The notes under the pieces: generated by a model
What the model saw: the letters and a program-made list of their open reading frames with translations, nothing else
What the model was told of the DNA's origin: nothing
The model's database searches: none
Translations under genes and position numbers: made by a program
Shown here: positions 16,986 through 24,349 of the stretch, one piece after another
Position numbering within the stretch: position 1 is the stretch's first letter
Layout of the letters: the number at the start of each line of letters is the position of its first letter
Origin: Nitrospinota bacterium
Lineage (GTDB): Bacteria > 2-12-FULL-45-22 > JACOWJ01
NCBI GenBank assembly: GCA_016176845.1
Contig: JACOWJ010000025.1
Coordinates: forward strand, 1-64,000
Direction of reading: 5' to 3'
Length of the DNA: 64,000 nt

Positions 16986-17963
16986 TCACGCCTCGCAGGT
17001 CTCCCTGACCCCCTGCACGATCTTTTCGGTGCTGGGCAGGTAGTAGTTCTCCATGGTAGGAGCAAAAGGGAAAGGGGTATCCAGGCCAGCGATCCTCTTC
17101 ACCGGGGCATCCAATTTCCAGAAGAGCTCCTCGGCCAACATGGCTGCGATCTCTCCCCCGATCCCCCCCATTTTAGGGGCCTCGTGGATCACGACCGCCC
17201 TCCGCGTTCGGCCCACGGAGTCAAAGATCGTCTCCTTGTCCATCGGGTAGAGGGTCCGCAGGTCGATGACCTCCGCCTCGATGCCCTCTTCTGCCAGCTT
17301 CAGGGCGGCCTCAAGCGACCGATAGAGCATCAGGCCGAAACTGATGAGGGTGACATCCTTTCCCTTCCGGGCGATCCTGGCCTTTCTGATGGGCACGATA
17401 TACTCCTCCTCCGGGACCTCCTCTTTGATCGAGCGGTAAAGCTTCTTATGCTCGAAGTAGAGGACAGGGTCTTCACACCGGATGGCCGCCTTCAGCAGTC
17501 CCTTGGCGTCGTAAGGAGTTGAGGGGGAGACCACGATCAGCCCGGGGATCTGGAACCAGGCCTCGACGCTCTGTGAATGGTAGACGCCGCCCCCTACTCC
17601 CCCTCCATAAGGACAACGAACGGTCATCGGGACATTCAAGGCCCCATTGTTGCGCCAATGGAGCTTGGCCGCCTGCTGGACCAGTTGGTCGAAGGCGGGG
17701 CTGATGAAATCGGCGAACTGGATCTCTGCCACGGGTCGCAATCCGGACAAGGCCGCTCCCACGGAAACCCCAATAATCATAGACTCGGCGATCGGGGTAT
17801 CGATGACCCGCTCCTCCCCAAACTTCTCCAGGAGGCCGTAAGTGGCCTTAAAAACCCCTCCATAGATCCCCACGTCTTCTCCCAGGATGATCACCGAAGG
17901 GTCCCTCTCCATCTCTTCATGCAGGGCATCGTTAATGGCCTGAATGTAGGTGACCTCTTTCAT
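16986..17963 (-). CDS. 2-oxoacid dehydrogenase E1 beta subunit
   Basis: A 325-residue E1 beta subunit with the family order intact: TYIQAINDALHEEM, LGEDVGIYGGVFKAT, DTPIAESMIIGVSVGAA, EIQFADFISPAFDQ, RCPYGGGVGGG and the C-terminal TPFPFAPTMENYYLP. With E1 alpha it forms the thiamine-diphosphate heterotetramer that decarboxylates the 2-oxoacid. It lies 57 bp after E1 alpha and 84 bp before E2. Length is typical (320-350). Substrate is not resolved; the sequence type fits the pyruvate/acetoin group. Confidence 0.92.
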   Translation of the reverse strand: MKEVTYIQAINDALHEEMERDPSVIILGEDVGIYGGVFKATYGLLEKFGEERVIDTPIAESMIIGVSVGAALSGLRPVAEIQFADFISPAFDQLVQQAAKLHWRNNGALNVPMTVRCPYGGGVGGGVYHSQSVEAWFQIPGLIVVSPSTPYDAKGLLKAAIRCEDPVLYFEHKKLYRSIKEEVPEEEYIVPIRKARIARKGKDVTLISFGLMLYRSLEAALKLAEEGIEAEVIDLRTLYPMDKETIFDSVGRTRRAVVIHEAPKMGGIGGEIAAMLAEELFWKLDAPVKRIAGLDTPFPFAPTMENYYLPSTEKIVQGVRETCEA

Positions 17964-18020
17964 TCCTTTTTCTCGCTTTTAGAAGCAGGGGTTAGGGCCT
18001 AGCCGAAAAATTAATCCCTT

Positions 18021-18989
18021 TTAAAGAGCGGTCGCATAGACGTCTTTCAGCACGTCCTCGGGGTCGGGCCGCGGGCTATTCTCGGCATAATCGATCGCCT
18101 CATCGATCTCTGCCGCGATCCGGCGGATGATCTCGGCCTCCTTCTCTTCCGTGAGGATGCCTTCCTCGAAGAGGTACCTTTTGAAGCGAGGGATGGGGTC
18201 CTTCTTCTTCCAGGCTTCCACCTCCTCCTGAGGCCGGTAGGGCGCCAGATCGATATCGGAGTGGCCATACCAGCGATAGGTCGTGCACTCGATCAGGGTG
18301 GGACCTCCGCCGCTCCTGGCCCGTTGGAAGGCCTCCCGGCAGGCCTCGTAAACCTTCAGCACATCATTGCCATCGACGCTCACCCCGGGAAAGCCATAGG
18401 CTACGGCCCTCACCGAGATATCTTCCGCCGCCGTCTGGAGCCGCAGGGGGACCGATTCAGCGTAGAAGTTGTTCTGGCAGATGAAGACCACCGGCAACTT
18501 ATGGACTCCGGCGAAGTTGAGGGCCTCGTGAAAATCCCCTTTGCAGGTGGCCCCCTCTCCGAAGAAGGTAACGGCGAGGTTATCCCGCCGATGGTTCCTG
18601 TATCCCAGGGCGACCCCTACCGCCACCGGGATCTGCATGGCCATCAAGGTGGCGGGGACCAAGATGTGGTAGCGGGGGTGGCCGAAGGTGCAAGGGTGCA
18701 TCTTGCCCCCGTCGGGGCTTTCCTTGCGAGCGTAGACCTGGCACACGACCTCCCGAATGGGGACCCCGCGGGTGATCATCGCCCCGATCTCCCGATGGGC
18801 GGGGCCGATAAAATCGTCCTTTTTCAACAAGTAGGTGGGAACTACGGTGGTGGCTTCCTGTCCGATGGCTGAGAAGTAAGTTCCTTCGAAACGGCCTTGC
18901 CGGAATAATCTCCGGAGTCGGTCGTCCAGCGTGCGGGTCAACAAGAGGAGATCATATAGCCGCTCCAGATCCTCTCGGGTTAGTTCCAT
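18021..18989 (-). CDS. 2-oxoacid dehydrogenase E1 alpha subunit
   Basis: A 322-residue thiamine-diphosphate-dependent E1 alpha. The ThDP/Mg motif is FFGEGATCKGDFHEALNFAGVHKLPVVFICQNN in substance (GEGA...N at about residues 143-173). The phosphorylation-loop region HSDIDLAPYR is present. It is the first gene of the operon with E1 beta and E2. ATG at 18989 follows GGAGGGAG on this strand. The region 18990-19120 carries low-complexity repeat sequence (CATGAACCC / ATTCATGACCC) and a 42 bp partial copy of the 77 bp repeat. Confidence 0.92.
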   Translation of the reverse strand: MELTREDLERLYDLLLLTRTLDDRLRRLFRQGRFEGTYFSAIGQEATTVVPTYLLKKDDFIGPAHREIGAMITRGVPIREVVCQVYARKESPDGGKMHPCTFGHPRYHILVPATLMAMQIPVAVGVALGYRNHRRDNLAVTFFGEGATCKGDFHEALNFAGVHKLPVVFICQNNFYAESVPLRLQTAAEDISVRAVAYGFPGVSVDGNDVLKVYEACREAFQRARSGGGPTLIECTTYRWYGHSDIDLAPYRPQEEVEAWKKKDPIPRFKRYLFEEGILTEEKEAEIIRRIAAEIDEAIDYAENSPRPDPEDVLKDVYATAL

Positions 18990-19081
18990 TCTCTCCCTCC
19001 TGCAAAAGGCTGCGGGTCATCGATCATGAACCCGAGGAACGATTCATGACCCATGACCCTCTCACGAATAGGATCCTCTTT

Positions 19082-19123
19082 CATGCCCGGGGGCGGCCAA
19101 CTTAGCTTGGCCATGTCGGTTTA
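19082..19123. repeat. Partial copy of the 77 bp CACGTTAAAA repeat
   Basis: Half element CCCGGGGGCGGCCAACTT...GGCCATGTCGGTTTA. Its last three bases give the TAA stop of the YbaK-type gene on the minus strand. Fuller copies are at 19617, 19758, 42117, 52507 and 59894. Confidence 0.7.
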
Positions 19124-19594
19124 GGCCGCCATTTTAGAGCCAAATTTCCCTTGCTTCGGATTGACCAGCCTCTCGAAATCGGCATATTTCATCCGGATGC
19201 TCTCGCCGTGGGTGCCCGCATTAAACGTGATGTACTCATCCCTCTGCAACGCCTCGTCCGCATAAACCTCTAGATTGTAAAGGTTGCCAAAGGGGGGCAT
19301 GGCCCCGACCTCGCAGTCCGGGAAGAGGCCTTTAAACTCCTCTTCCGTGGCCAACCAGGTCTCTTTCCCGATAAAGGCTTGGAGTCGATCGAGATCGATC
19401 ATGTAATGGGCGGGTGCCACCACCATGACATATTTGTCCTCTCCGACCTTGACGATCACCGATTTGGCCCACTCTCGCCCTGGGATGTGCTGAACGGCCG
19501 CCAATTCCTGGGCGGTATAGGCCTCCTCATGCCGGTAGGACTTGTAATTGATGTTATTTTCATCCAGGAACTGTTTCAATTTTCTAGCCGGCAT
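19121..19594 (-). CDS. YbaK/EbsC-family aminoacyl-tRNA deacylase
   Basis: A 157-residue protein of the YbaK/ProX trans-editing family, which hydrolyses mischarged tRNAs. Family features are FLDENNINYKSYRHEEAYTAQE at the start, KSVIVKVGEDKYVMVVAPA with the conserved lysine, and GAMPPFGNLYNLEVYADEAL (the GxxxPFG loop). The last residues (GSKMAA) and the stop codon derive from an intergenic repeat, so the original C-terminus may have been replaced. It stands alone between repeat-filled gaps. Confidence 0.88.
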   Translation of the reverse strand: MPARKLKQFLDENNINYKSYRHEEAYTAQELAAVQHIPGREWAKSVIVKVGEDKYVMVVAPAHYMIDLDRLQAFIGKETWLATEEEFKGLFPDCEVGAMPPFGNLYNLEVYADEALQRDEYITFNAGTHGESIRMKYADFERLVNPKQGKFGSKMAA

Positions 19595-19616
19595 CTCTTT
19601 TCCCTCCCTAATTTTT

Positions 19617-19834
19617 ACCGTTAAAATGCCAGGGTCTTTCTGAAGGACCTTTTCATCCGCAGGGGCGGCAAACCCTGCTTGGCCATGTCGGTTTGTTCTT
19701 ATATTCTAATTATAATTTTAATTCCCTCCCTTGCATCTTCACAAGAAAACTTTTATGAAACCGACATGGCCGACCGAAGTTGGCCGCCCCCGGGAATGAA
19801 AACGGCCCCCGGAAGACTCGGGCATTTTCACGTT
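19617..19834. repeat. Two inverted 77-78 bp repeats flanking 63 bp
   Basis: Copy b (19617-19694) starts near CCGTTAAAATGCC and ends GGCCATGTCGGTTT. Copy c (19758-19834) is its inverse, from AAACCGACATGGCC to GGCATTTTCACGTT. The pair could fold into a large stem. The gap 19595-19901 between YbaK and deformylase holds nothing else I can name. Confidence 0.75.
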
Positions 19835-19901
19835 AAAATTCCCGGGGAGGGGGCTCTGTCCCCGCTCGGGGGGGCCTCTCCCCTTTGGGGAGTGGGCATC
19901 G

Positions 19902-20438
19902 TTACGCCTCCTCCCAGTACCTGTGGTATTCCGCGAGATAGGAAAGGGTTTTAAGGCTTTTCATCCGATCGAGAAACACCTTCCCCACAAAGTGATCATA
20001 CTCATGCTGAATTACCCGGGCCAGGAAGAGACTGGCGACGAGGTTGACCTCTTTCCCCGCCCGATCGTAGGCCTGAACCTCCAACTGGATGTGGCGGGGG
20101 ACCTTACCACGAAGATCGGTCACGCTGAGACACCCCTCCCAATCCTCTGCCATCTTCTTCTCGGGGGGAAACGTGATCCTGGGATTGATCAACACCATCA
20201 GGGGAATCTCCGGGGCGCCAGGATAGCGAGGGTTCTTCTGCACCTCGATCACCATGATCTGCTTGGATTCATGGACCTGCGGCGCGGCCAGCCCTACGCC
20301 ATCATACTCCCGCATCGTCTCGACCATATTCTCAATAAGCCGCTGGACCCTTGAAGAGGGGATCTCTTCCAGGGGAAGGAGATCGGCCGCCTTTCTCAAT
20401 ACCGGATGTCCCAGCTGGGCAACTTTTAGAATCGACAT
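19902..20438 (-). CDS. def: Peptide deformylase
   Basis: A 178-residue metallopeptidase that removes the formyl group from nascent N-terminal methionine. All three family motifs are present: GVGLAAPQV (residues 48-56), EGCLSV with the metal-binding Cys, and the zinc site HEYDH, which replaces the common HEFDH/HExxH form conservatively. The start MSILKVAQLGHPVLRK is typical. No methionyl-tRNA formyltransferase gene follows, unlike many genomes. The C-terminal AEYHRYWEEA is short. Confidence 0.95.
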   Translation of the reverse strand: MSILKVAQLGHPVLRKAADLLPLEEIPSSRVQRLIENMVETMREYDGVGLAAPQVHESKQIMVIEVQKNPRYPGAPEIPLMVLINPRITFPPEKKMAEDWEGCLSVTDLRGKVPRHIQLEVQAYDRAGKEVNLVASLFLARVIQHEYDHFVGKVFLDRMKSLKTLSYLAEYHRYWEEA

Positions 20439-20461
20439 CCCTCTGATTTGCCTCTTTTCAA

Positions 20462-20830
20462 GTTAGGGAACAGGTTACAGGGGACAGGGAACAGGGATCG
20501 TCACTCCTTCCCCTTGTCTTTTTCCTCTTGTCTCGCGTTTATCTTCTCATCACTGTCCATCTGGTAAATCCTGTCCTTCCTGTTAAAATGGAAATTCCTA
20601 TACGATCAAGTTAGCTCGTAGCTCGTAGCTCATAAAGGGCTGAGCTCCGAGCTGAAAAAGGAAATTCGCTTAAATTAGCCCATGGCTCATGGCTCAAAGC
20701 TTTTGCTATGAACAATGAGCTACGAGCTATTTGGCTAACAGCAGGCTGAACTTCAAGCTGAAAATAACAATTCCTCTAGGTTCAAGTGAGCACACCACCC
20801 AGCCTTTGGCTGGGTCACTCCGGGAAGGAA
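20462..20830. repeat. Array of GAGCTACGAGCTC-type repeats and modules
   Basis: This 439-900 gap after the deformylase contains an AACAGGTTACAGGGGACAGG tract, a full module at about 20583-20614 (TGGAAATTCCTATACGATCA), a GCTCGTAGCTC tract, a second degenerate module (AAAGGAAATTCGC, 20657), inverted GCTCATGGCTC / GAGCTACGAGC arms to 20745, and a third module (AACAATTCCTC, 20765). A small hairpin ACCCAGCC-TTT-GGCTGGGT lies at 20808-20827. No gene is seen. Confidence 0.75.
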
Positions 20831-20900
20831 CCGGCTCTCAGAGGTTTCAGTTCCTCTAATTTCTCTTGCTGAGGACCCTCAGCGTCAGCCCCTTTCAGGG

Positions 20901-21062
20901 TCAGTAACCGACGAGGGCCGTTGCCACCAGAAAGACCCCCATGAAGGCCAGCAACCAACGGCTTCCTCCCTCAGCGATCCAGATTGCCAGCGCGACCGAG
21001 ATGAGACCCAGGAGGATCCTCAGAACCTGCTCTCCTTTCCCCACGTTCTTTGCATCGATCAT
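20901..21062 (-). CDS. Small two-helix membrane protein (DUF2892/YgaP-like)
   Basis: A 53-residue protein, MIDAKNVGKGEQVLRILLGL at the start, then ISVALAIWIAEGG and a second hydrophobic stretch WLLAFMGVFLVATALVGY. The layout (short polar N-terminus with Asn-Val-Gly, Arg-x-x-LG, two membrane helices) resembles the DUF2892/YgaP transmembrane family. It is shorter and lacks the usual Cys-Pro. GGAGGAGATT directly precedes ATG at 21062, which supports a real gene. It is divergent from the ferredoxin-pdxA operon. Function unknown. Confidence 0.7.
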   Translation of the reverse strand: MIDAKNVGKGEQVLRILLGLISVALAIWIAEGGSRWLLAFMGVFLVATALVGY

Positions 21063-21232
21063 AATCTCCTCCGCAGCTTAGTGGTTCATTTAACCTACGC
21101 GGCGTCCCCCCGACAGGTGCGGGGAAAGGAGGCCGCTTCAATGAAAACCGCTTGTCGCTTAGTTTAACAGAGACTGCTTCTGATGACAAGGTGGCGGCTG
21201 AGGTTGACTTCCATGATCTGCTCGCAAGTTAT

Positions 21233-21304
21233 GGATTAGGGATTAGGGGCTAGGGATTAGCAAAAGCTCTTCTTTCTTACTAGCCCCTAGCCCCTAGCCC
21301 CTAA
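21233..21304. repeat. GGATTAGGGGCTAGGG palindromic repeat
   Basis: Arms TTAGGGATTAGGGGCTAGGG and ACTAGCCCCTAGCCCCTAGC separated by GATTAGCAAAAGCTCTTCTTTCTT. Nearly the same unit occurs at 28669-28741, 30083-30163, 57616-57696 and 59781-59852. Confidence 0.85.
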
Positions 21305-21312
21305 TTTAAGGA

Positions 21313-21341
21313 TTGATTTTGTCCGATTGAGGTTATATAAT
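21313..21341 (+). promoter_or_regulatory. Sigma-70-type promoter of the ferredoxin-pdxA-rsmA operon
   Basis: TTGATT, 17 bp spacer, TATAAT. It lies 55 bp ahead of the ferredoxin start, immediately after a palindromic repeat, with no other gene in between. Confidence 0.65.
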
Positions 21342-21395
21342 CCGGCTTGGTTTTCCCAAGAGAGGGTTCAATCTGGCTCAAGGAGGTGAAAGGAA

Positions 21396-21575
21396 TTGGT
21401 AGTCGAGATCAATGCGGATGATTGTACGGGTTGCCAGGTGTGCGTGGATACCTGTCCGAACGGCGTGCTGGCCTTAGAGAATGACGTCTCGGTGGTAGAA
21501 AACCCCGATGATTGCGATGATTGTGGCTCTTGCATCGAGTCTTGTCCGATGGAAGCCATCGCCGAGACCAGCTGA
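21396..21575 (+). CDS. Small 2[4Fe-4S] ferredoxin
   Basis: A 59-residue ferredoxin with two complete clusters: CTGCQVCVDTCP and CDDCGSCIESCP. The start is TTG at 21396, seven bases after a perfect AGGAGGTG, giving (M)VVEINADD. It is the first gene of an operon with pdxA (28 bp gap), rsmA and another Fe-S protein. It is a likely electron carrier; the partner is unknown. Confidence 0.92.
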   Translation: MVVEINADDCTGCQVCVDTCPNGVLALENDVSVVENPDDCDDCGSCIESCPMEAIAETS

Positions 21576-21602
21576 AAAACTGGCTCGCCCTTTAAAAATG
21601 CC

Positions 21603-22607
21603 ATGGGAAAATTCCCCATCATTGCCATCACCTCGGGAGATGCTGGGGGGATCGGCCCTGAGATCCTCCTGAAGGCCTCCGTTCGAGAAGAGCTCACGGA
21701 GAGCTGTCGGCCCCTGATCATTGGGAGCTGGAAGGTCTTGGAAGAAGCGGCCTGCCGCCTGGGACTACCCCTGAAGATGAGGCGAGCCCGGGTGGAGGAC
21801 TGGCAGCCTTTGCCCCAAGGTGTAGCCACCGTGCTCGACCTGGACAACCTCGGTCCAGAGTGGGTCTTTAGGGGCCAACCTTGCCCCGAAACGGGGAGGG
21901 CGGCCGCGGAGTGCATCCTTAAGGCGGTAGATCTGGCCCTTGCGGGGGAGGTCGATGCCATCGCCACCGCTCCGCTGAACAAGGAAGGGCTGAATCTGGC
22001 GGGTTACGCCTATCCTGGCCATACGGAGCTGCTGGCCAAGCTTACCCAGACCACCGATTACGCCATGATGATGGTGGACGGGGAACTGCGCGTGGTCCTG
22101 GTGACCACCCATCTGCCCCTCAGAGAGGTCAGCGCTGCCCTTAGCCGGGAGAAGATCCTGCGGATCGTCCGCCTTGCCAGCCGCTCGCTCTCAGCCCTCT
22201 TCGGGGTGGCCCGGCCTCGGATCGCCGTGGCCGCCCTCAATCCTCATGCCGGCGAAGGAGGGCTCTTCGGTCGGGAGGAGTTGGACCATATCACCCCTGC
22301 CATCGAAGAGGCTTGCTCTTTGGGCGTAGAGGCTAGTGGACCCTATCCGGCTGACACCCTGTTTCACCCGCAGCGGAGCCGGGAGTTCCATGCGATCGTG
22401 GTGATGTACCATGATCAGGGCCTCATCCCCATCAAGATGGCCGCTTTTGGCGATGCGGTCAACGTGACTCTGGGGCTGCCCATCATTCGGACATCGGTGG
22501 ATCATGGGACAGCGTACGATATCGTTGGACGAGGCATTGCCAATCCCGCCAGCCTGTTGAAGGCCGTCCGGTTGGCAGCCAAGATGACCTTGCACCGGGC
22601 TGGTTGA
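21603..22607 (+). CDS. pdxA: 4-Hydroxythreonine-4-phosphate dehydrogenase
   Basis: A 334-residue NAD-dependent enzyme of vitamin B6 synthesis. Family landmarks are ITSGDAGGIGPEI at the start, the metal-site His in YPGHTELLAKL, VTTHLPLREV, LNPHAGEGGLFGREE, the second His in MYHDQGLIPIKM, and TSVDHGTAYDIVG near the end. Length matches the family (about 330). It overlaps rsmA by one base (TGATG), a pairing of pdxA with ksgA/rsmA known from other bacteria, and implies translational coupling. Confidence 0.95.
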   Translation: MGKFPIIAITSGDAGGIGPEILLKASVREELTESCRPLIIGSWKVLEEAACRLGLPLKMRRARVEDWQPLPQGVATVLDLDNLGPEWVFRGQPCPETGRAAAECILKAVDLALAGEVDAIATAPLNKEGLNLAGYAYPGHTELLAKLTQTTDYAMMMVDGELRVVLVTTHLPLREVSAALSREKILRIVRLASRSLSALFGVARPRIAVAALNPHAGEGGLFGREELDHITPAIEEACSLGVEASGPYPADTLFHPQRSREFHAIVVMYHDQGLIPIKMAAFGDAVNVTLGLPIIRTSVDHGTAYDIVGRGIANPASLLKAVRLAAKMTLHRAG

Positions 22608-23443
22608 TGCAACAGAAGGAGCTAATTCAGCGGGCCGGGATTCATCTGAAAAAGGGGCTTGGGCAACACTTCTTGGTAGTTCCGGGCGTCGTAAGAGGAA
22701 TCGTTCGCCTGGCCGCCCTCACCCGTGAAGATACGGTGCTCGAGGTGGGCCCGGGTCTCGGTATTCTGACGATTGCCCTGGCAGAAGCAGCCGGGAAGGT
22801 GATCGCCCTGGAGAAAGACGAGAAGCTTTATGGGGTGTTGCAGGAGCGATTGGCTTCCTATCCCCATGTGGAGCCAGTATGGGCCGACGCCCTCTTCTTC
22901 GACTACGCTTCCTTAGAGCCGGGGACGAAGGTGGTTTCTAACCTTCCTTATTCCATTGCCAACCCCCTCCTCTTTCGGTTCCTCGAACAGCGCGGGCGAA
23001 TTACCGAGATGGTCCTGATGTTTCAGAAGGAAGTGGCCGACCGCTTGATGGCCCCTCCTGGAGGAAAGGAGTATGGCCCCCTTTCCCTGGCTGTTCAGCT
23101 CTATTGTCGGGTGGAGAAGGGCTTCAAGGTGCCTCCCTCGGCCTTCTGGCCCCGACCAAAGGTCGACTCGATGGTGGTTCGGATTACGTTGTCGGCCATG
23201 CCCCGGGTGGAGCTGGCGAGCGAGGGGCTCTTTTCCCAGATCGTACGGGCCTCCTTTGCCCAACGGCGCAAGACCCTGCTGAACAACCTGAAGAGGGCCA
23301 ATCTCCTCAGAGGAGACCCCAGGATTTGGGAAGAGGTTTGCCATCAAGTAGGGATCGACACTACTCGACGGGGAGAGACGCTGAGCCTGGAGGAGTTTGC
23401 CGCCCTGAGCAATTATGTGGCCTTCCGGGGGATGATTGAATGA
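22607..23443 (+). CDS. rsmA: 16S rRNA dimethyladenosine transferase
   Basis: A 278-residue KsgA/RsmA methylase that dimethylates the two adjacent adenines near the 3' end of 16S rRNA. Motifs are KKGLGQHFL at the start, SAM-binding LEVGPGLGILT, LEKDEKL, and catalytic NLPYSIANPLL. ATG at 22607 overlaps the pdxA stop; the TTG one codon earlier is less likely. The next gene starts at ATGA overlapping its stop, so pdxA-rsmA-FeS protein are tightly coupled. Confidence 0.95.
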   Translation: MQQKELIQRAGIHLKKGLGQHFLVVPGVVRGIVRLAALTREDTVLEVGPGLGILTIALAEAAGKVIALEKDEKLYGVLQERLASYPHVEPVWADALFFDYASLEPGTKVVSNLPYSIANPLLFRFLEQRGRITEMVLMFQKEVADRLMAPPGGKEYGPLSLAVQLYCRVEKGFKVPPSAFWPRPKVDSMVVRITLSAMPRVELASEGLFSQIVRASFAQRRKTLLNNLKRANLLRGDPRIWEEVCHQVGIDTTRRGETLSLEEFAALSNYVAFRGMIE

Positions 23444-24252
23444 GAATTTTGACTGAGAAGGTAAAAGCCTTGGCCAAGGAATGGGGGGCGGATTTGGTGG
23501 GGGTAGCCCCCCTGGAGCGATTGACCGATGCCCCATCTCTCTTTCAACCTGCCGGCCTCTTCCCCCAGGCGGCGACCGCCCTGTCCCTGGCGGTCCGGCT
23601 GAACCGGACCATCCAGGAGGTTCATCTCGTGGGCCGGGGGGACTCTCCCTTCTCTCGGTTCGGCTCCTCCATCCTCGATGATCGGTTGGACCAGATTGCG
23701 CTTCAGGTCGCCAACTTCCTGGAAGACATGGGGTACCCGTCCTGTCCGCTACCGGCCTCCGGCCCCCTTCACCGGTTGGACGAGGGGAAACCGATCTTCT
23801 CCCACCGACACGCTGCCATTGCGGCCGGCTTGGGCCAACCGGGCTGGTCTTCCAACCTGATCACCCCCGAGGGTGGGGCCGGTGTGAGGCTGAGCACCGT
23901 CCTGACCTCTGCCGGGCTGATCCCCAATCCCCTTCTGAGGGGCGAATGTTGTCATCGGTGTATGGCCTGTGTGAAGGCCTGTCCCACAGGGGCAATCCAC
24001 CGCCAAGAGGCGGTCTCCCTGAACGTGGGAGGCCAGAGCTATTTCCACGCCACGCTCTCTCTTTCCAAGTGCCTTTGGGGCTGCAGTGGTCTGCCCCTTC
24101 CTCCCCCTGAGATGCCCGAGGAGGCCTCCCTCATACAAGCCCTGAAGCCCTTATCGGAGGCCCTTTCCTCTCATCTCCCTCTTCGCTCGCCCTGGGATTT
24201 TTCCTTCTGTGGGCGTTGCCAGGCCGTCTGCTTCCCGCCTTCATTTCGTTAA
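23440..24252 (+). CDS. 4Fe-4S protein related to epoxyqueuosine reductase (QueG-like)
   Basis: A 270-residue protein with the QueG-type layout: an N-terminal domain starting AKEWGADLVGVAPLERL, a central part with RHAAIAAGLGQPGWSSNLITPE (the usual corrinoid-contact region AALAGLG...G.N.L), then CCHRCMACVKACPTGAI with one complete cluster motif. The second cluster is atypical, spread over CLWGCSG and CGRCQAVC near the end. It is shorter than QueG (about 340-380) and lacks its C-terminal HEAT region, so it is more likely one of the QueG-like Fe-S reductases than true QueG. Translational overlap with rsmA (ATGA) suggests a shared operon. Confidence 0.75.
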   Translation: MRILTEKVKALAKEWGADLVGVAPLERLTDAPSLFQPAGLFPQAATALSLAVRLNRTIQEVHLVGRGDSPFSRFGSSILDDRLDQIALQVANFLEDMGYPSCPLPASGPLHRLDEGKPIFSHRHAAIAAGLGQPGWSSNLITPEGGAGVRLSTVLTSAGLIPNPLLRGECCHRCMACVKACPTGAIHRQEAVSLNVGGQSYFHATLSLSKCLWGCSGLPLPPPEMPEEASLIQALKPLSEALSSHLPLRSPWDFSFCGRCQAVCFPPSFR

Positions 24253-24349
24253 TGATTAACGCAGACAAACATGGTATATAAAAAAGCGAAGTCCCCAAGG
24301 GTCTCTTTAGGGGTGAAGAGGGAAATAATTACGTCATCAAAGGAGCGAA

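Noticed and set aside
20462-20790. Regularly spaced repeats as a CRISPR array
   Set aside because: Units are palindromic, unequal and low in complexity, spacers are not unique sequences of fixed length, and no cas genes are present.
20780-20900. A riboswitch or attenuator in the structured leader near 20800-20900
   Set aside because: Only a short ACCCAGCC hairpin and GC-rich pairs are visible; no known aptamer core could be matched, and the adjacent gene on that side ends rather than starts there.
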